From NCBI RefSeq assembly GCF_042651485.1, contig NZ_JBHSDH010000013.1, forward strand, positions 434,001-498,000: DNA of 64,000 bases, given 5' to 3'. The stretch is from Sphingorhabdus_B arenilitoris (lineage in GTDB: Bacteria > Pseudomonadota > Alphaproteobacteria > Sphingomonadales > Sphingomonadaceae). This document shows positions 34,904 through 43,934 of this stretch, piece after piece; the first letter of the stretch is position 1; each line of letters starts with the position of its first letter. The position numbers were made by a program, and so were the translations under genes. The notes under the pieces are model-generated. The model saw nothing but the letters and a program-made list of their open reading frames with translations. It did no database searches and was not told where the DNA came from.

Positions 34904-37624
34904 TCATTCGGGGCTATCATGCGGCTCCTGCTCCGGGGCACCCTCTTCGGTTGCCGCATCAACAGTATCGGTTTCCTCGTCACTTTCTTCAATCAACGCG
35001 GCGCTGACAACATGTTCGTTATCTGCGACGTTGAATAGGCGCACTCCTGCAGTTCCACGTCCAATCACCCGGAGCGATTCGAGCGGCAGGCGAATCATCT
35101 TTGCCTGATCAGTAACCAGCATCAATTGATCGCCTTGCGTAGCGGGGAAGCTGGCGACAACTGGCCCATTGCGTTTGATATTGTCGATATTGGTGACGCC
35201 CTGACCGCCCCGTCCAATGCGGCGATACTCATAGGCGCTCGACATTTTGCCATATCCATTGGCGCATACGGTCAGGATGAATTGCTCCTTTGCCGACAAT
35301 TCTGCAAAACGGTCGGCGGCCATCGTTGGCTCCCCTTCTTTGTCTGCTTTCCAAGGGGCAAAACGAAGATAATCTTCTCGTTCTTCCATCTGCGTTCCGA
35401 CTTTTTTCAGGATCGAAAGCGACATAACCTCATCATCGCCTTTCAAAGTCATACCCCGCACGCCAATGCCACTGCGGCTCTTGGTTTCCCGTGCGTCTGC
35501 AGCGGCAAAACGAATGGCTTTACCATTGCGGCTCGCCAGCAATACGTCGTCTTCCTCGTTAAGCAGTTCTACGCCGATTAACCGGTCGCCGCTGCCTTCG
35601 ATGAAACCCATTGCGATTTTACCGTTACCGGGGACATTGGTAAACGCATCCATATTATTGCGGCGAACCATCCCTTTTGCCGTAGCAAAGACGATGTTGA
35701 GATTTGCCCATTCCGCCTCATCTTCGGGCAGGGGCAATACGTTGGTGATGAATTCATCCTCGCCCAAGGGCAAAAGGTTGACCATCGGACGCCCCTTTGT
35801 TTGCGGCGCGCCTTCGGGCAGTTTCCACACCTTCATGCGATATACACGGCCGGTATTGGAGAAAAATAGCACCGGCGTATGGGTTGAGGTGACAAACATT
35901 TCAATGACGACATCTTCGTCCTTCGTCGCCATCCCGGCCCGGCCCTTACCGCCGCGCGCTTGCGCCCGGAAAGTGGCGAGCGGTGTCCGTTTGATATAGC
36001 CGCCATGGGTGACGGTCACGACCATTTCCTCGCGCTCCATCAGGTCTTCATCATCGACCCCGTCCCAGCTTGCGGTAATTTCGCATAAACGCGGCGTCGC
36101 AAATTCGTCGCGGATCGCCTCTAATTCCCCGCGCATGACGGCGTATAATTTGACACGGTCTCCCAATATTGCCAAATATTCTGCAATATCGTCAGCAAGT
36201 CCCTTTAATTCCTTGCCAATTTCATCACGGCCCAGCGCCGTTAACCGGTGTAGGCGCAGCTCCAATATCGCCCGAACCTGAACGTCGGACAGTTTATAAT
36301 TATCGCCGCTAATTTCCGTCTCAACCGCTTCGACCAATTTGATATAGGGTGCAATTTCGGCGATTGGCCATTCTCTGGCCAGCAATGCCGCCCGCGCCTC
36401 AGCGGGGCTGGATGACCCGCGAATGATACGGACGACCTCGTCCAGATTGCTGACCGCAACAACCAGACCGAGCAAAATATGTGCACGGTCACGCGCCTTT
36501 GCCAGCTCATATTTGGTCCGCCGGGTGATGACTTCTTCACGGAAGCTGACAAAAGCCTCGATAATATCGCGAAGGTTCATTACCTCTGGCCGCCCGCCGC
36601 GAATGGCCAGCATATTGGCCGGGAAGCTGGATTGCGCAGGCGTATGGCGCCATAGTTGGTTCAAAACTACATCCGGGGTCGCATCTCGTTTCAGGTCGAT
36701 CACGACCCGCACGCCTTTACGGCTCGATTCGTCGCGAATATCGGAAACGCCCTCAATCCGCTTTTCCTTGGCCGCTTCGGCTATTTTTTCGACCAGTCCT
36801 GACTTGCCGACTTGGAACGGGATTGAAGTCAGAACGATAGAGCGCCGATCGCCGCGACCTTCCTCTATTTCATGGCGGGCGCGCATCATGATAGACCCTT
36901 TACCATCGCGGTAAGCATTTCGGGCACCGCCTTGTCCCATAATCAGGGGGCCGGTCGGAAAATCAGGCGCAGGGATGATTTCGATCAATTCATCAATCGT
37001 GATCGCTGGATTGTCGATAAAGGCGAGTGCTGCCGCGATAACCTCTCCCAAATTATGGGGCGGGATATTTGTGGCCATGCCGACCGCGATACCGCCCGCA
37101 CCATTGACCAGCAAATTCGGAAAACGCGCAGGCAGAACCTGAGGCTCGTCCAAGCTACCATCATAGTTGGGTTGAAAATCAACAGTATTTTTATCCAAAT
37201 CGTCGAGCAGGCTGTTCGCCACCTTGGCAAGGCGCGCTTCGGTATAGCGCATCGAAGCGGGTGGATCGGGATCCATCGATCCAAAGTTACCTTGACCATC
37301 AATCAACGGCACCCGCATCGACCAATCCTGCGTCATGCGCGCAAGGGCATCATAAATGGCGCTGTCACCATGCGGGTGATAATTACCCATCACGTCGCCC
37401 ACGATTTTTGCCGATTTGCGGTAAGGGCGCCCGGCAACAAATCCGCCTTCCTTGCTGGCGAATAATATGCGCCGATGCACTGGTTTCAATCCATCGCGGA
37501 CATCGGGCAAAGCGCGCGAGACAATAACGGACATTGCGTAATCAAGATAACTTGACTTCATTTCGTCGACGATATCAACGGGGGCAATATCGGACGGATC
37601 GCTGCTGTTATTTTCGTCGCTCAC
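34904..37624 (-). CDS. gyrA: DNA gyrase subunit A
   Basis: A 906-residue type IIA topoisomerase subunit that with GyrB introduces negative supercoils. The catalytic tyrosine is Y127 in SMRYTEARL. The quinolone-resistance region reads GNYHPHGDSAIYD, with serine at S88 (E. coli 83) and aspartate at D92 (E. coli 87), the susceptible residues. The C-terminal beta-pinwheel carries a GyrA-box of QARGGKG form, and the tail is acidic. The GTG at 37624 (MSDENN) is chosen, with AAGGA about 10 nt upstream; an in-frame TTG six codons earlier is possible. Confidence 0.97.
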   Translation of the reverse strand: MSDENNSSDPSDIAPVDIVDEMKSSYLDYAMSVIVSRALPDVRDGLKPVHRRILFASKEGGFVAGRPYRKSAKIVGDVMGNYHPHGDSAIYDALARMTQDWSMRVPLIDGQGNFGSMDPDPPASMRYTEARLAKVANSLLDDLDKNTVDFQPNYDGSLDEPQVLPARFPNLLVNGAGGIAVGMATNIPPHNLGEVIAAALAFIDNPAITIDELIEIIPAPDFPTGPLIMGQGGARNAYRDGKGSIMMRARHEIEEGRGDRRSIVLTSIPFQVGKSGLVEKIAEAAKEKRIEGVSDIRDESSRKGVRVVIDLKRDATPDVVLNQLWRHTPAQSSFPANMLAIRGGRPEVMNLRDIIEAFVSFREEVITRRTKYELAKARDRAHILLGLVVAVSNLDEVVRIIRGSSSPAEARAALLAREWPIAEIAPYIKLVEAVETEISGDNYKLSDVQVRAILELRLHRLTALGRDEIGKELKGLADDIAEYLAILGDRVKLYAVMRGELEAIRDEFATPRLCEITASWDGVDDEDLMEREEMVVTVTHGGYIKRTPLATFRAQARGGKGRAGMATKDEDVVIEMFVTSTHTPVLFFSNTGRVYRMKVWKLPEGAPQTKGRPMVNLLPLGEDEFITNVLPLPEDEAEWANLNIVFATAKGMVRRNNMDAFTNVPGNGKIAMGFIEGSGDRLIGVELLNEEDDVLLASRNGKAIRFAAADARETKSRSGIGVRGMTLKGDDEVMSLSILKKVGTQMEEREDYLRFAPWKADKEGEPTMAADRFAELSAKEQFILTVCANGYGKMSSAYEYRRIGRGGQGVTNIDNIKRNGPVVASFPATQGDQLMLVTDQAKMIRLPLESLRVIGRGTAGVRLFNVADNEHVVSAALIEESDEETDTVDAATEEGAPEQEPHDSPE

Positions 37625-37751
37625 GCGCTGTTTTTCCTTCAATTTTCAAATTGGCTTGAGCCTAGCGGAAATACCCGCAAATGCCTAGGCAACTGCACAG
37701 CGAAATAGCGCTTTTCTACAGCTTATCCACAGATTCGGGCCTGAATAACGA

Positions 37752-38450
37752 TCAGGGCATTATTTCTTGTCCGTCATAGGCAAAAATGCGTCCTGATTGC
37801 TCCGCACTCAAGCTGTTTAGAACCTGCAACATCCGCGACGCCGAATCATCCGGGGTAAAACGGTCAGGCGCATTATGCCCGCCGCCGAATGGCTCGCTAA
37901 GCGGTGTTTGCACCGTGCCAGGGTGAAGGGCCGTGATGATGGCTTCCGGGGTTTTCCTCTGCCATTCAATCGACAGGTTACGGATCAGCATATTCAGCGC
38001 CGCCTTTGACGCGCGATAACCGTGCCATCCGCCCAGCCTATTGTCGGAAATGCTGCCGACACGCGCCGATAATGCCGCAAAAACGCCGCGCTGCTTGCGG
38101 GGCATGAGCGGTAGGAAATGCTTCGCAACCAATGCCGGACCGATGGCGTTGATTTTATAATTTTCCGTCATCCATCCGACATCCAATTCACGCAGACTCT
38201 TCTCCGGCCCGCGATCACCGCGGTGCAACACACCGCTTGCGACGATCACCATATCAGGCTCCAAGCTGCGACCCTTCAACACTGCTGCTGCCTGGGCGAT
38301 GCTTGCTTCATCGGTTAAGTCGAACCCGTTCGCACGGTTTAGCCCAATCACTTCGTCATAGGCGCCGCTTGCCTGCAATTGCCGAACAAATGCCGCGCCA
38401 ATACCGCCCGATGACCCGATAACAACTGCGGCTTTCGTAAGAGTTTCCAT
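37752..38450 (-). CDS. Short-chain dehydrogenase/reductase
   Basis: A 232-residue Rossmann-fold oxidoreductase of the SDR superfamily. The NAD(P)-binding motif is GSSGGIGAAFV near residues 12-22, the catalytic serine is in ALSARVGS and the Y-x-x-x-K pair is in YRASKAAL. It resembles the C-factor (CsgA)/SniffeR-like subgroup (LHPGTVQTPLS, with NLSIEWQ). The substrate cannot be told. It stands alone between gyrA and the repeat protein; its 5' end faces the divergent gene at 38618 across about 170 nt. Confidence 0.92.
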   Translation of the reverse strand: METLTKAAVVIGSSGGIGAAFVRQLQASGAYDEVIGLNRANGFDLTDEASIAQAAAVLKGRSLEPDMVIVASGVLHRGDRGPEKSLRELDVGWMTENYKINAIGPALVAKHFLPLMPRKQRGVFAALSARVGSISDNRLGGWHGYRASKAALNMLIRNLSIEWQRKTPEAIITALHPGTVQTPLSEPFGGGHNAPDRFTPDDSASRMLQVLNSLSAEQSGRIFAYDGQEIMP

Positions 38451-38617
38451 TTACGCATCCTTTTTGCTTGTTTGCCGCTGGTAATTTGTTCATTCAAGCT
38501 CAATTCATCCTTAATGCCATAGATCGGTGAGCATAGAAATTTATCTATGATGCTTTCTGGCGGATCATGCGTTATGTTTGTTGGAAAGAGCCTTCCCACT
38601 ATTACGGAGAGAATTGA

Positions 38618-39904
38618 ATGAAGTCAGTTTCGAAATTTGCCCTTGCGTTTATGATTGGCACATTGGCTATCACGCCCGCCGCTTACGCAAAAAAGGACAA
38701 AAAGAAAGACGAGGCCGCGAAGAACGCCAGCAGCGGCCCCCAATTGTCGCCCGAGTTTCGCACTGCTTATGCCCCGGCGGTCAATCCCTTTGTCGACAAT
38801 AAATTTGAAGAGGCAAAGGCAGCATGGCCCGCAGCAAAAGCTGCGATAAAGAATGATGATGATAAATATCAAGCTGGCATTTTTGCCGTTCAATTGGCCG
38901 CAAAAACAAATGATGCCGCGCTTCGTCAAGAAGGTTATGAATTGTTGGTCGCATCGAATTTCACCCCGGCGGAAACCAAGCAATCAATATATTTTGAGCT
39001 GGCGGCTGCGCATTATGATGCAAAAGATTTTGCTGCGGCTGAACCCAAACTAATCGGGGCTTATGAAGCTGGCTATCGCAAATCCGATATTGAATCGTTG
39101 ATCGCGACGACATTGGGGCAGCAAAAGAAATATGCTGAAGCTACCGCATGGATTCAACGCGGGATAGACGCAAAAACCGCCGCTGGTCAGGCGGTACCGC
39201 CGAATTATTTGAAGCAAGCGGCAAATTACGCACTGAATATGCAGGACAATGCAGCCATAAATAAATGGATGAAAATGCTGATTAAGGTTCAACCCGATGC
39301 CAGCAATTGGCGCGATGCGTTGAACCTGTATATGCGCTCTGCCAATTTGAATGAAGCGCAGACATTGGACATCATGCGTTTAATGCGCGAGAATAAGGCG
39401 ATGAAATATCCACTGGAATATGCGCTATATGTAGAGTCAATCGGCGCGATTCGGTATCCGGTTGAGGTTAAGGCCGTGTTGGATGAAGGGATTGCTGCTG
39501 GTAATATCCAACAAAGCGATCCGGGCATCAGCGATAGTTACAAGACAGCGGCAAGTGTGGCCGATGAAGATATCCGCACCCTTGCCTCCACCGAGGCTGA
39601 GGCGCGGGCGAGCTCTTCGGGAAATAAGATAGCGCTCACCGCCGATGCCTTTTTCAGTCAGGGCAAATATGCGACCGCGCAAAGCCTGTATGAGCTAGCT
39701 CTTACGAAAGCCAATATCAATGACAAGGACGGTGCAGACCGAACCGCTCGGGTTACGATGCGTCTTGGAATGGCAAAGGCAAAACAAGGTGATTGGGCAG
39801 GGGCAAAGGCCACACTGGCGGGCCTGACCGATGCAAAACGCAAAGAAATGGCTGAATATTGGATGATTTATATTGATCAGCAAATGGCCAGCGCAGCCGG
39901 CTAA
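38618..39904 (+). CDS. Periplasmic helical-repeat (TPR-like) protein
   Basis: A 428-residue protein with a clear signal peptide (MKSVSKFALAFMIGTLAITPAAYA) followed by a lysine-rich start and several 30-40-residue helical units (for example DDDKYQAGIFAVQLAAKTND, KYATAQSLYELALTKANI, GDWAGAKATLAGLTDAKR) that look like TPR or SEL-type repeats. It is likely a periplasmic scaffold or a protein-protein interaction module; no enzyme motif is seen. GGAGA precedes the ATG by 7 nt. It is divergent from the SDR gene and ends at the terminator at 39921-39958, convergent with the Lrp regulator. Confidence 0.78.
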   Translation: MKSVSKFALAFMIGTLAITPAAYAKKDKKKDEAAKNASSGPQLSPEFRTAYAPAVNPFVDNKFEEAKAAWPAAKAAIKNDDDKYQAGIFAVQLAAKTNDAALRQEGYELLVASNFTPAETKQSIYFELAAAHYDAKDFAAAEPKLIGAYEAGYRKSDIESLIATTLGQQKKYAEATAWIQRGIDAKTAAGQAVPPNYLKQAANYALNMQDNAAINKWMKMLIKVQPDASNWRDALNLYMRSANLNEAQTLDIMRLMRENKAMKYPLEYALYVESIGAIRYPVEVKAVLDEGIAAGNIQQSDPGISDSYKTAASVADEDIRTLASTEAEARASSSGNKIALTADAFFSQGKYATAQSLYELALTKANINDKDGADRTARVTMRLGMAKAKQGDWAGAKATLAGLTDAKRKEMAEYWMIYIDQQMASAAG

Positions 39905-39920
39905 ATAGGCCGCTATACTG

Positions 39921-39958
39921 ACAATGAAGGGGGCGGTATTTATTGCTCCCTTTATTGT
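39921..39958. terminator. Bidirectional intrinsic terminator
   Basis: A 14-bp stem, ACAATGAAGGGGGC / GCTCCCTTTATTGT, with two G-U pairs when read as RNA, around a 10-nt loop (GGTATTTATT). It lies between the convergent TPR-like gene and Lrp/AsnC gene. Confidence 0.7.
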
Positions 39959-39967
39959 GACCTGCTC

Positions 39968-40447
39968 TTACATGCTATCGGGAACCGGAACCCCCGGCTC
40001 ATCCTTGGCGGTGCGGATGGTGAGGGATGTTTTGACGCTGCTGACATTTGGCGCAGAGGTTAATTCCGATGTCAAAAGCTCTTGAAATGACTGAAGATCG
40101 CGGGCCAATATCTTCAAAATGAAATCTATTTCTCCGTTCAGCATGTGACATTCGCGCACATCGGGAAGCGCGCGGACATGGTCTTCGAACGCTTTCAAAT
40201 CTTCTTCAGCCTGACTTTTCAAACTGACCATTGCGAAAACGGTGATGGTGTACCCAAGTGCCGCAGGATCGATATGGGCATGGTAGGATTTTATCACGCC
40301 TGACTGTTCCAACGTCCGCATCCTGCGCAGACAAGGCGGAGCGGTTAGTCCCACTTTAGTGGCCAGATCTACATTGGTAACGCGTCCATCCGCCTGCAGC
40401 TCTTTCAAAAGCTTCAAATCTATCGGATCCAAGTTCAAATTCGGCAT
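39968..40447 (-). CDS. Lrp/AsnC-family transcription regulator
   Basis: A 159-residue protein with an N-terminal winged helix-turn-helix (LDPIDLKLLKELQADGRVTNVDLATKVGLTAPPCLRR, residues 5-41) and a C-terminal RAM domain for ligand binding and oligomerisation (FAMVSLKSQAEEDLKAFE, CHMLNGEIDFILKI). Lrp-like regulators respond to amino acids and often control a neighbouring gene. None nearby is an obvious amino-acid gene, so it may be a global Lrp-type regulator. Its 5' end opens on a 165-nt AT-rich spacer shared with the divergent sensor kinase. Confidence 0.93.
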   Translation of the reverse strand: MPNLNLDPIDLKLLKELQADGRVTNVDLATKVGLTAPPCLRRMRTLEQSGVIKSYHAHIDPAALGYTITVFAMVSLKSQAEEDLKAFEDHVRALPDVRECHMLNGEIDFILKILARDLQSFQELLTSELTSAPNVSSVKTSLTIRTAKDEPGVPVPDSM

Positions 40448-40612
40448 GATGTTGTTATTTCCCTGATGAAATTTGCGTCTGGTTATAATTATATTATATC
40501 AAAATGCAATTGTCCCATAGTGTGACGCGGTCAATTCCCCCCTATCGACTGGCCAGTAATCCGGTTATTGAAGGTGATAAATAAAATCTGAATCACAGGG
40601 AAGAATGTAAAG

Positions 40613-42301
40613 TTGCGCTTTGATGACCGCCTTCAAACAAGTTTAAGTCATGCTGCGAATGATAGCATAAGTGTTGCGACAAGGTGGCGGCAACTGATTG
40701 ATATTTTGTCTCAAAACCCTCGGCACTTCCCGCAAGATTCGATTATATCGGGTTTGCAGCAGGCCCGCCGGTTGCTTCCTCACACAAAAATGGAAGACCG
40801 ATTGGCGAGCGTTAAATCGTTATCAGGCCGGATCAAATCTGCGCCGCTGGTGCAGCTTTTATCCGCTGATTTGGCTCCTGTCGCGTCTGCTGCCGTTGCG
40901 GGCGCAAATTTATCCGATGAAGAATGGGCGGCGATCATCCCGAACCTTCCGATACGTGCTCGCGGTTTTTTAAGGAACCGCAAGGATCTAGGCCCAAAAA
41001 CAATGCGGGCTTTGCGTTATTGGTCGTCGGCCGACTTTGCCTTACCAAGGCCAGCGGCCGAAGAAAGTCAGCCACATTCGCTCGATTCTCCAATTATTGA
41101 CACAGCTGCAAAAGCTTCGATTGTCTCAGGCAGCACAGAAAAAGTGCGGATCGGCGAAATCGTTGAGAGGATCGAACGCCTGCGTAAAGACAGGGAGGAA
41201 AAGGCCAGCGGGAATGCGCCCATTGCTGCACCTCCGCGTATCGCTGAGAGTGAGGGTGAGATAACAGAAATCCGTTTTGAAACGGATGATATGGGCACGT
41301 TTTGCTGGGTAGAAGGCGCGCCGCGCGGTGCGATTGTCGGCATTGGCATTGCTGAACCCGCGTTTGACGATAGCCCTGGGCCAGATGCCTATGGGGCCGC
41401 TGCATTTCGGCAGAGAATGCCGCTTGAAAATGCACGTATGCGGCTTTGCGGAGGGCCCGCTATCGAAGGTGAATGGCGAATCACGGCAACGCCATTTTTT
41501 GATAATATAAGTGGCCGTTTTTGCGGCTATCGCGGCATATTGCGCCGCCCCAATGTTGCCGAAAGCCCGCAAATACAGGCACCTGCGAAGCAGGGTGAGC
41601 AATTACAGCAATTGGTGCACGAACTGCGCACGCCACTGGGTGCGATTATCGGTTTCTCTGAAATTATCGAACAGCAGTTGTTTGGCCCGGTATCGGCGGA
41701 ATATCGCCATTTGGCGCATGATATTGTGCAGGATGCAAAGCGGCTACTGTCTGGCTTTGATGATTTGGCCATGGCCGCGAAAATCGAATCAGGTCGTTAT
41801 GACGCCGGCTCTGGCGTGACCGAATGCGGATGGCTTGCCCACCGGTTAGCTGAGCGGTTGCACGGTTTAAGCGAAACATTATCGGTAACGTTAAACCTTG
41901 CGAAAGCCGACCCTGTGCGGCCATTTGCAATTGATAGCAATTTGGCCGAACGCCTTTTTTCGAGGCTTTTGTCTGCGATTATGATCGGTTGTGAAGCGGG
42001 CGAGGAATTGTCCGGCCGTTTTTACACCGAGCGCGGCCATCATATCGTCAACAAATTCACGCTTTCACTGCCACTGAAATTACAAGAGCTTAGCGAAGAG
42101 GAGCTGCTCGGCTCTATTCCATCTGAGCAAGACGACAATCAAAGCGCGCCTTTGCTGGGGCTTGGCTTCTCATTGCGGCTTGTGCGCAACCTTGCACGAA
42201 ATGTGGATGGTGATTTACGCTTTCAAAAGAAAAGCCTGCTATTGATGCTGCCAGCTGGTCTTGAAACGGACCTGCAATTTAGGGGCAAAGAAAAGGACTA
42301 A
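40613..42301 (+). CDS. PAS-containing sensor histidine kinase with degenerate ATPase domain
   Basis: A 562-residue soluble protein. The N-terminal 200 residues are helical, then comes a PAS-like module (CWVEGAPRGAIVGIGIAEPA and GRFCGYRGILRRP). A standard HisKA helix follows, with the phosphorylatable H336 in QLVHELRTPLGAIIGFSEII. The C-terminal ATPase region is worn down: the N-box place reads AERLFSRLLSAIMIGCEAG without the asparagine, there is no DxGxG, and only a G2-like GLGFSLRLVRNLA remains. The TTG start has GGGAAG upstream. The next gene, a deacetylase, follows 28 nt later, so the two probably form an operon. Confidence 0.82.
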   Translation: MRFDDRLQTSLSHAANDSISVATRWRQLIDILSQNPRHFPQDSIISGLQQARRLLPHTKMEDRLASVKSLSGRIKSAPLVQLLSADLAPVASAAVAGANLSDEEWAAIIPNLPIRARGFLRNRKDLGPKTMRALRYWSSADFALPRPAAEESQPHSLDSPIIDTAAKASIVSGSTEKVRIGEIVERIERLRKDREEKASGNAPIAAPPRIAESEGEITEIRFETDDMGTFCWVEGAPRGAIVGIGIAEPAFDDSPGPDAYGAAAFRQRMPLENARMRLCGGPAIEGEWRITATPFFDNISGRFCGYRGILRRPNVAESPQIQAPAKQGEQLQQLVHELRTPLGAIIGFSEIIEQQLFGPVSAEYRHLAHDIVQDAKRLLSGFDDLAMAAKIESGRYDAGSGVTECGWLAHRLAERLHGLSETLSVTLNLAKADPVRPFAIDSNLAERLFSRLLSAIMIGCEAGEELSGRFYTERGHHIVNKFTLSLPLKLQELSEEELLGSIPSEQDDNQSAPLLGLGFSLRLVRNLARNVDGDLRFQKKSLLLMLPAGLETDLQFRGKEKD

Positions 42302-42329
42302 TCATGTTTGGCAATGGGGGCATTTTGCG

Positions 42330-43322
42330 ATGAACGCAGTTCCCAAAGTCATGGCCCACCCTCAATTTGTCGATACGAACAAATTGGGCGGCCCTCGATT
42401 CCTGATCACTGTGGATACCGAAGAGGAGTTTGATTGGGACGCACCCTTTTCGCGCAGTGCGCATGGTACCGAACATGTAGTCGCTATTTCCCGATTTCAG
42501 CAAATGTGCGAGTCTCACCGGGTTAAACCAGCTTATTTGATCGATTATCCAGTGGCCAATGATCCAAGGGCGATTGAGCTGTTGGGCGGTTATGCCCATG
42601 ATGGCCGCGCTGATATTGGGGTACAATTGCACCCTTGGGTAAATCCACCGTTCGACGAAATAGTCAACCGGGATAACAGCTATGCCTGTAATTTGGAGCC
42701 AGCCCTGGAACGGCAAAAATTGTCAGTCTTGCATGAGACAATAACCGAAAATTTTCGAATAAAGCCCGATATTTACCGTGCAGGGCGCTATGGTGCGGGC
42801 GATGCAACAGCGGATATTTTAAGGGAGCTGGGTATCTGCATAGATACGTCGGTCAGATCTCATTTTGATTATTCATCCCAAGGCGGTCCTGATTATTTTG
42901 ATTATCCCTTATCGCCTTATTGGATACAGCGTAGCGAATTGATGGAGTTGCCCATCACAACCGTGTTTCGGGGTATTTTGCGCAAGATGGGCGTGTCTGT
43001 ATTTCGGGACATGCTGTCCTCCAAAACCTCCCGTTCAATTATGGCTCGCACAGGTATGCTAGAGCGCATCGCGTTAACGCCCGAGGGCATACCGCTGACC
43101 AAGGCGATTGAGGGCATTGATTGCGCTTTGCAAGATGGAGTGCCGATATTGAACTTTTCGTTTCATTCTCCCTCTTTGCAGCCGGGACATACGAATTATG
43201 TGAGGAATGAAGCGGATCTGGAAATTTTCTACCAATGGTGGAACGGCATATTTGCACATCTGGACAAAAACGGTGTGGCACCCATTTCGGTGCGCGAAAT
43301 AAAGGAAGCTTTTTTTGGTTAA
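42330..43322 (+). CDS. Polysaccharide deacetylase family protein (WalW-like)
   Basis: A 330-residue NodB-homology protein. Motifs are FLITVDTEEEFDW (catalytic and metal-binding acids), IGVQLHPWVNPP (metal-binding histidine), YRAGRYGAGD and, at the end, PILNFSFHSPSLQPGHTNYVR. These match the WalW-type group, linked to cell wall or capsule sugar deacetylation. No signal peptide is visible, so the site of action is uncertain. The ATG at 42330 is preceded by GGGGG about 10 nt upstream; an earlier in-frame ATG lies inside the kinase gene. Its coupling to the degenerate sensor kinase suggests joint control. Confidence 0.86.
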   Translation: MNAVPKVMAHPQFVDTNKLGGPRFLITVDTEEEFDWDAPFSRSAHGTEHVVAISRFQQMCESHRVKPAYLIDYPVANDPRAIELLGGYAHDGRADIGVQLHPWVNPPFDEIVNRDNSYACNLEPALERQKLSVLHETITENFRIKPDIYRAGRYGAGDATADILRELGICIDTSVRSHFDYSSQGGPDYFDYPLSPYWIQRSELMELPITTVFRGILRKMGVSVFRDMLSSKTSRSIMARTGMLERIALTPEGIPLTKAIEGIDCALQDGVPILNFSFHSPSLQPGHTNYVRNEADLEIFYQWWNGIFAHLDKNGVAPISVREIKEAFFG

Positions 43323-43358
43323 TTGCGGCAATTTGGATTTAGATTCACATTGTCACTT

Positions 43359-43374
43359 GCCATTGGCCAATGGC
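43359..43374. repeat. 16-bp perfect palindrome upstream of tRNA-Ile2
   Basis: GCCATTGG-CCAATGGC is self-complementary with no spacer. It lies between the deacetylase stop (43322) and the tRNA start (43411), 36 nt upstream of the tRNA. It could be an operator or the hairpin of a terminator; no U tract follows. Confidence 0.4.
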
Positions 43375-43410
43375 TTCCGCTATCGGCGCTGCTCGGTAGC
43401 ATTGGTTACC

Positions 43411-43487
43411 GGGCCTGTAGCTCAGTTGGTTAGAGCTGGCCGCTCATAACGGCTAGGTCGGGGGTTCGAGTCCCTCCGGGCCCACCA
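43411..43487 (+). tRNA. tRNA-Ile (anticodon CAT; lysidine-modified Ile2)
   Basis: 77 nt with a complete cloverleaf: 7-bp acceptor stem GGGCCTG/CGGGCCC, D arm, anticodon loop CTCATAA (anticodon CAT), TTCGAGT T loop, and an encoded CCA. A CAT anticodon can be Met, initiator Met or Ile2. The Ile identity bases known from E. coli are all present: C4-G69, U12-A23, C29-G41, A37, A38 and A73, and the acceptor stem equals that of alphaproteobacterial tRNA-Ile(GAT). Elongator Met is therefore less likely. It would need TilS to modify C34 to lysidine so as to read AUA codons. Confidence 0.85.
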
Positions 43488-43589
43488 ACGCTCCATTAGG
43501 TCTAATTGACCCGTTTGGATAAAAAATTACCAGTTAAGGCGATTTTGTTTTGCCTTTATCAATTCTCCGCATTAGGGGAGCTTCCAAGT

Positions 43590-43669
<80 letters not shown>

Positions 43670-43685
43670 TCCCAATGATACCGAC

Positions 43686-43934
43686 TTATTGTCCGTCTGA
43701 GGCGGTTTTCTCCAACGCCGGTGCCGATTGTGCATCCTTTTGCTCGGAAATTTCTTGCGCGGTTATTTCTGCATTGGCGTCGGCTTCTACTAAAGCTGCT
43801 GCCTTTGCAGCAGCCTGCTCGATACTATTGGCCTCGGCCTCTATCTCCGCGCTTGATGATGTGGGTTCAAGGTTAGCGCCCTCATCGGAACAAGCGGTAA
43901 GCGCCAATGCCAAGGTGAAGGCCGCATATCTCAT
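43686..43934 (-). CDS. Small alanine/glutamate-rich lipoprotein
   Basis: An 82-residue protein with a lipoprotein signal (MRYAAFTLALALTAC; lipobox L-T-A-C with lipidated C15). The mature part is low-complexity, acidic and alanine-rich (IEAEANSIEQAAAKAAALVEADANAE) with no defined domain. It overlaps the upstream M28 peptidase gene by 4 nt (ATGA), so it is translationally coupled to it. It is probably an envelope lipoprotein; function unknown. Confidence 0.7.
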   Translation of the reverse strand: MRYAAFTLALALTACSDEGANLEPTSSSAEIEAEANSIEQAAAKAAALVEADANAEITAQEISEQKDAQSAPALEKTASDGQ

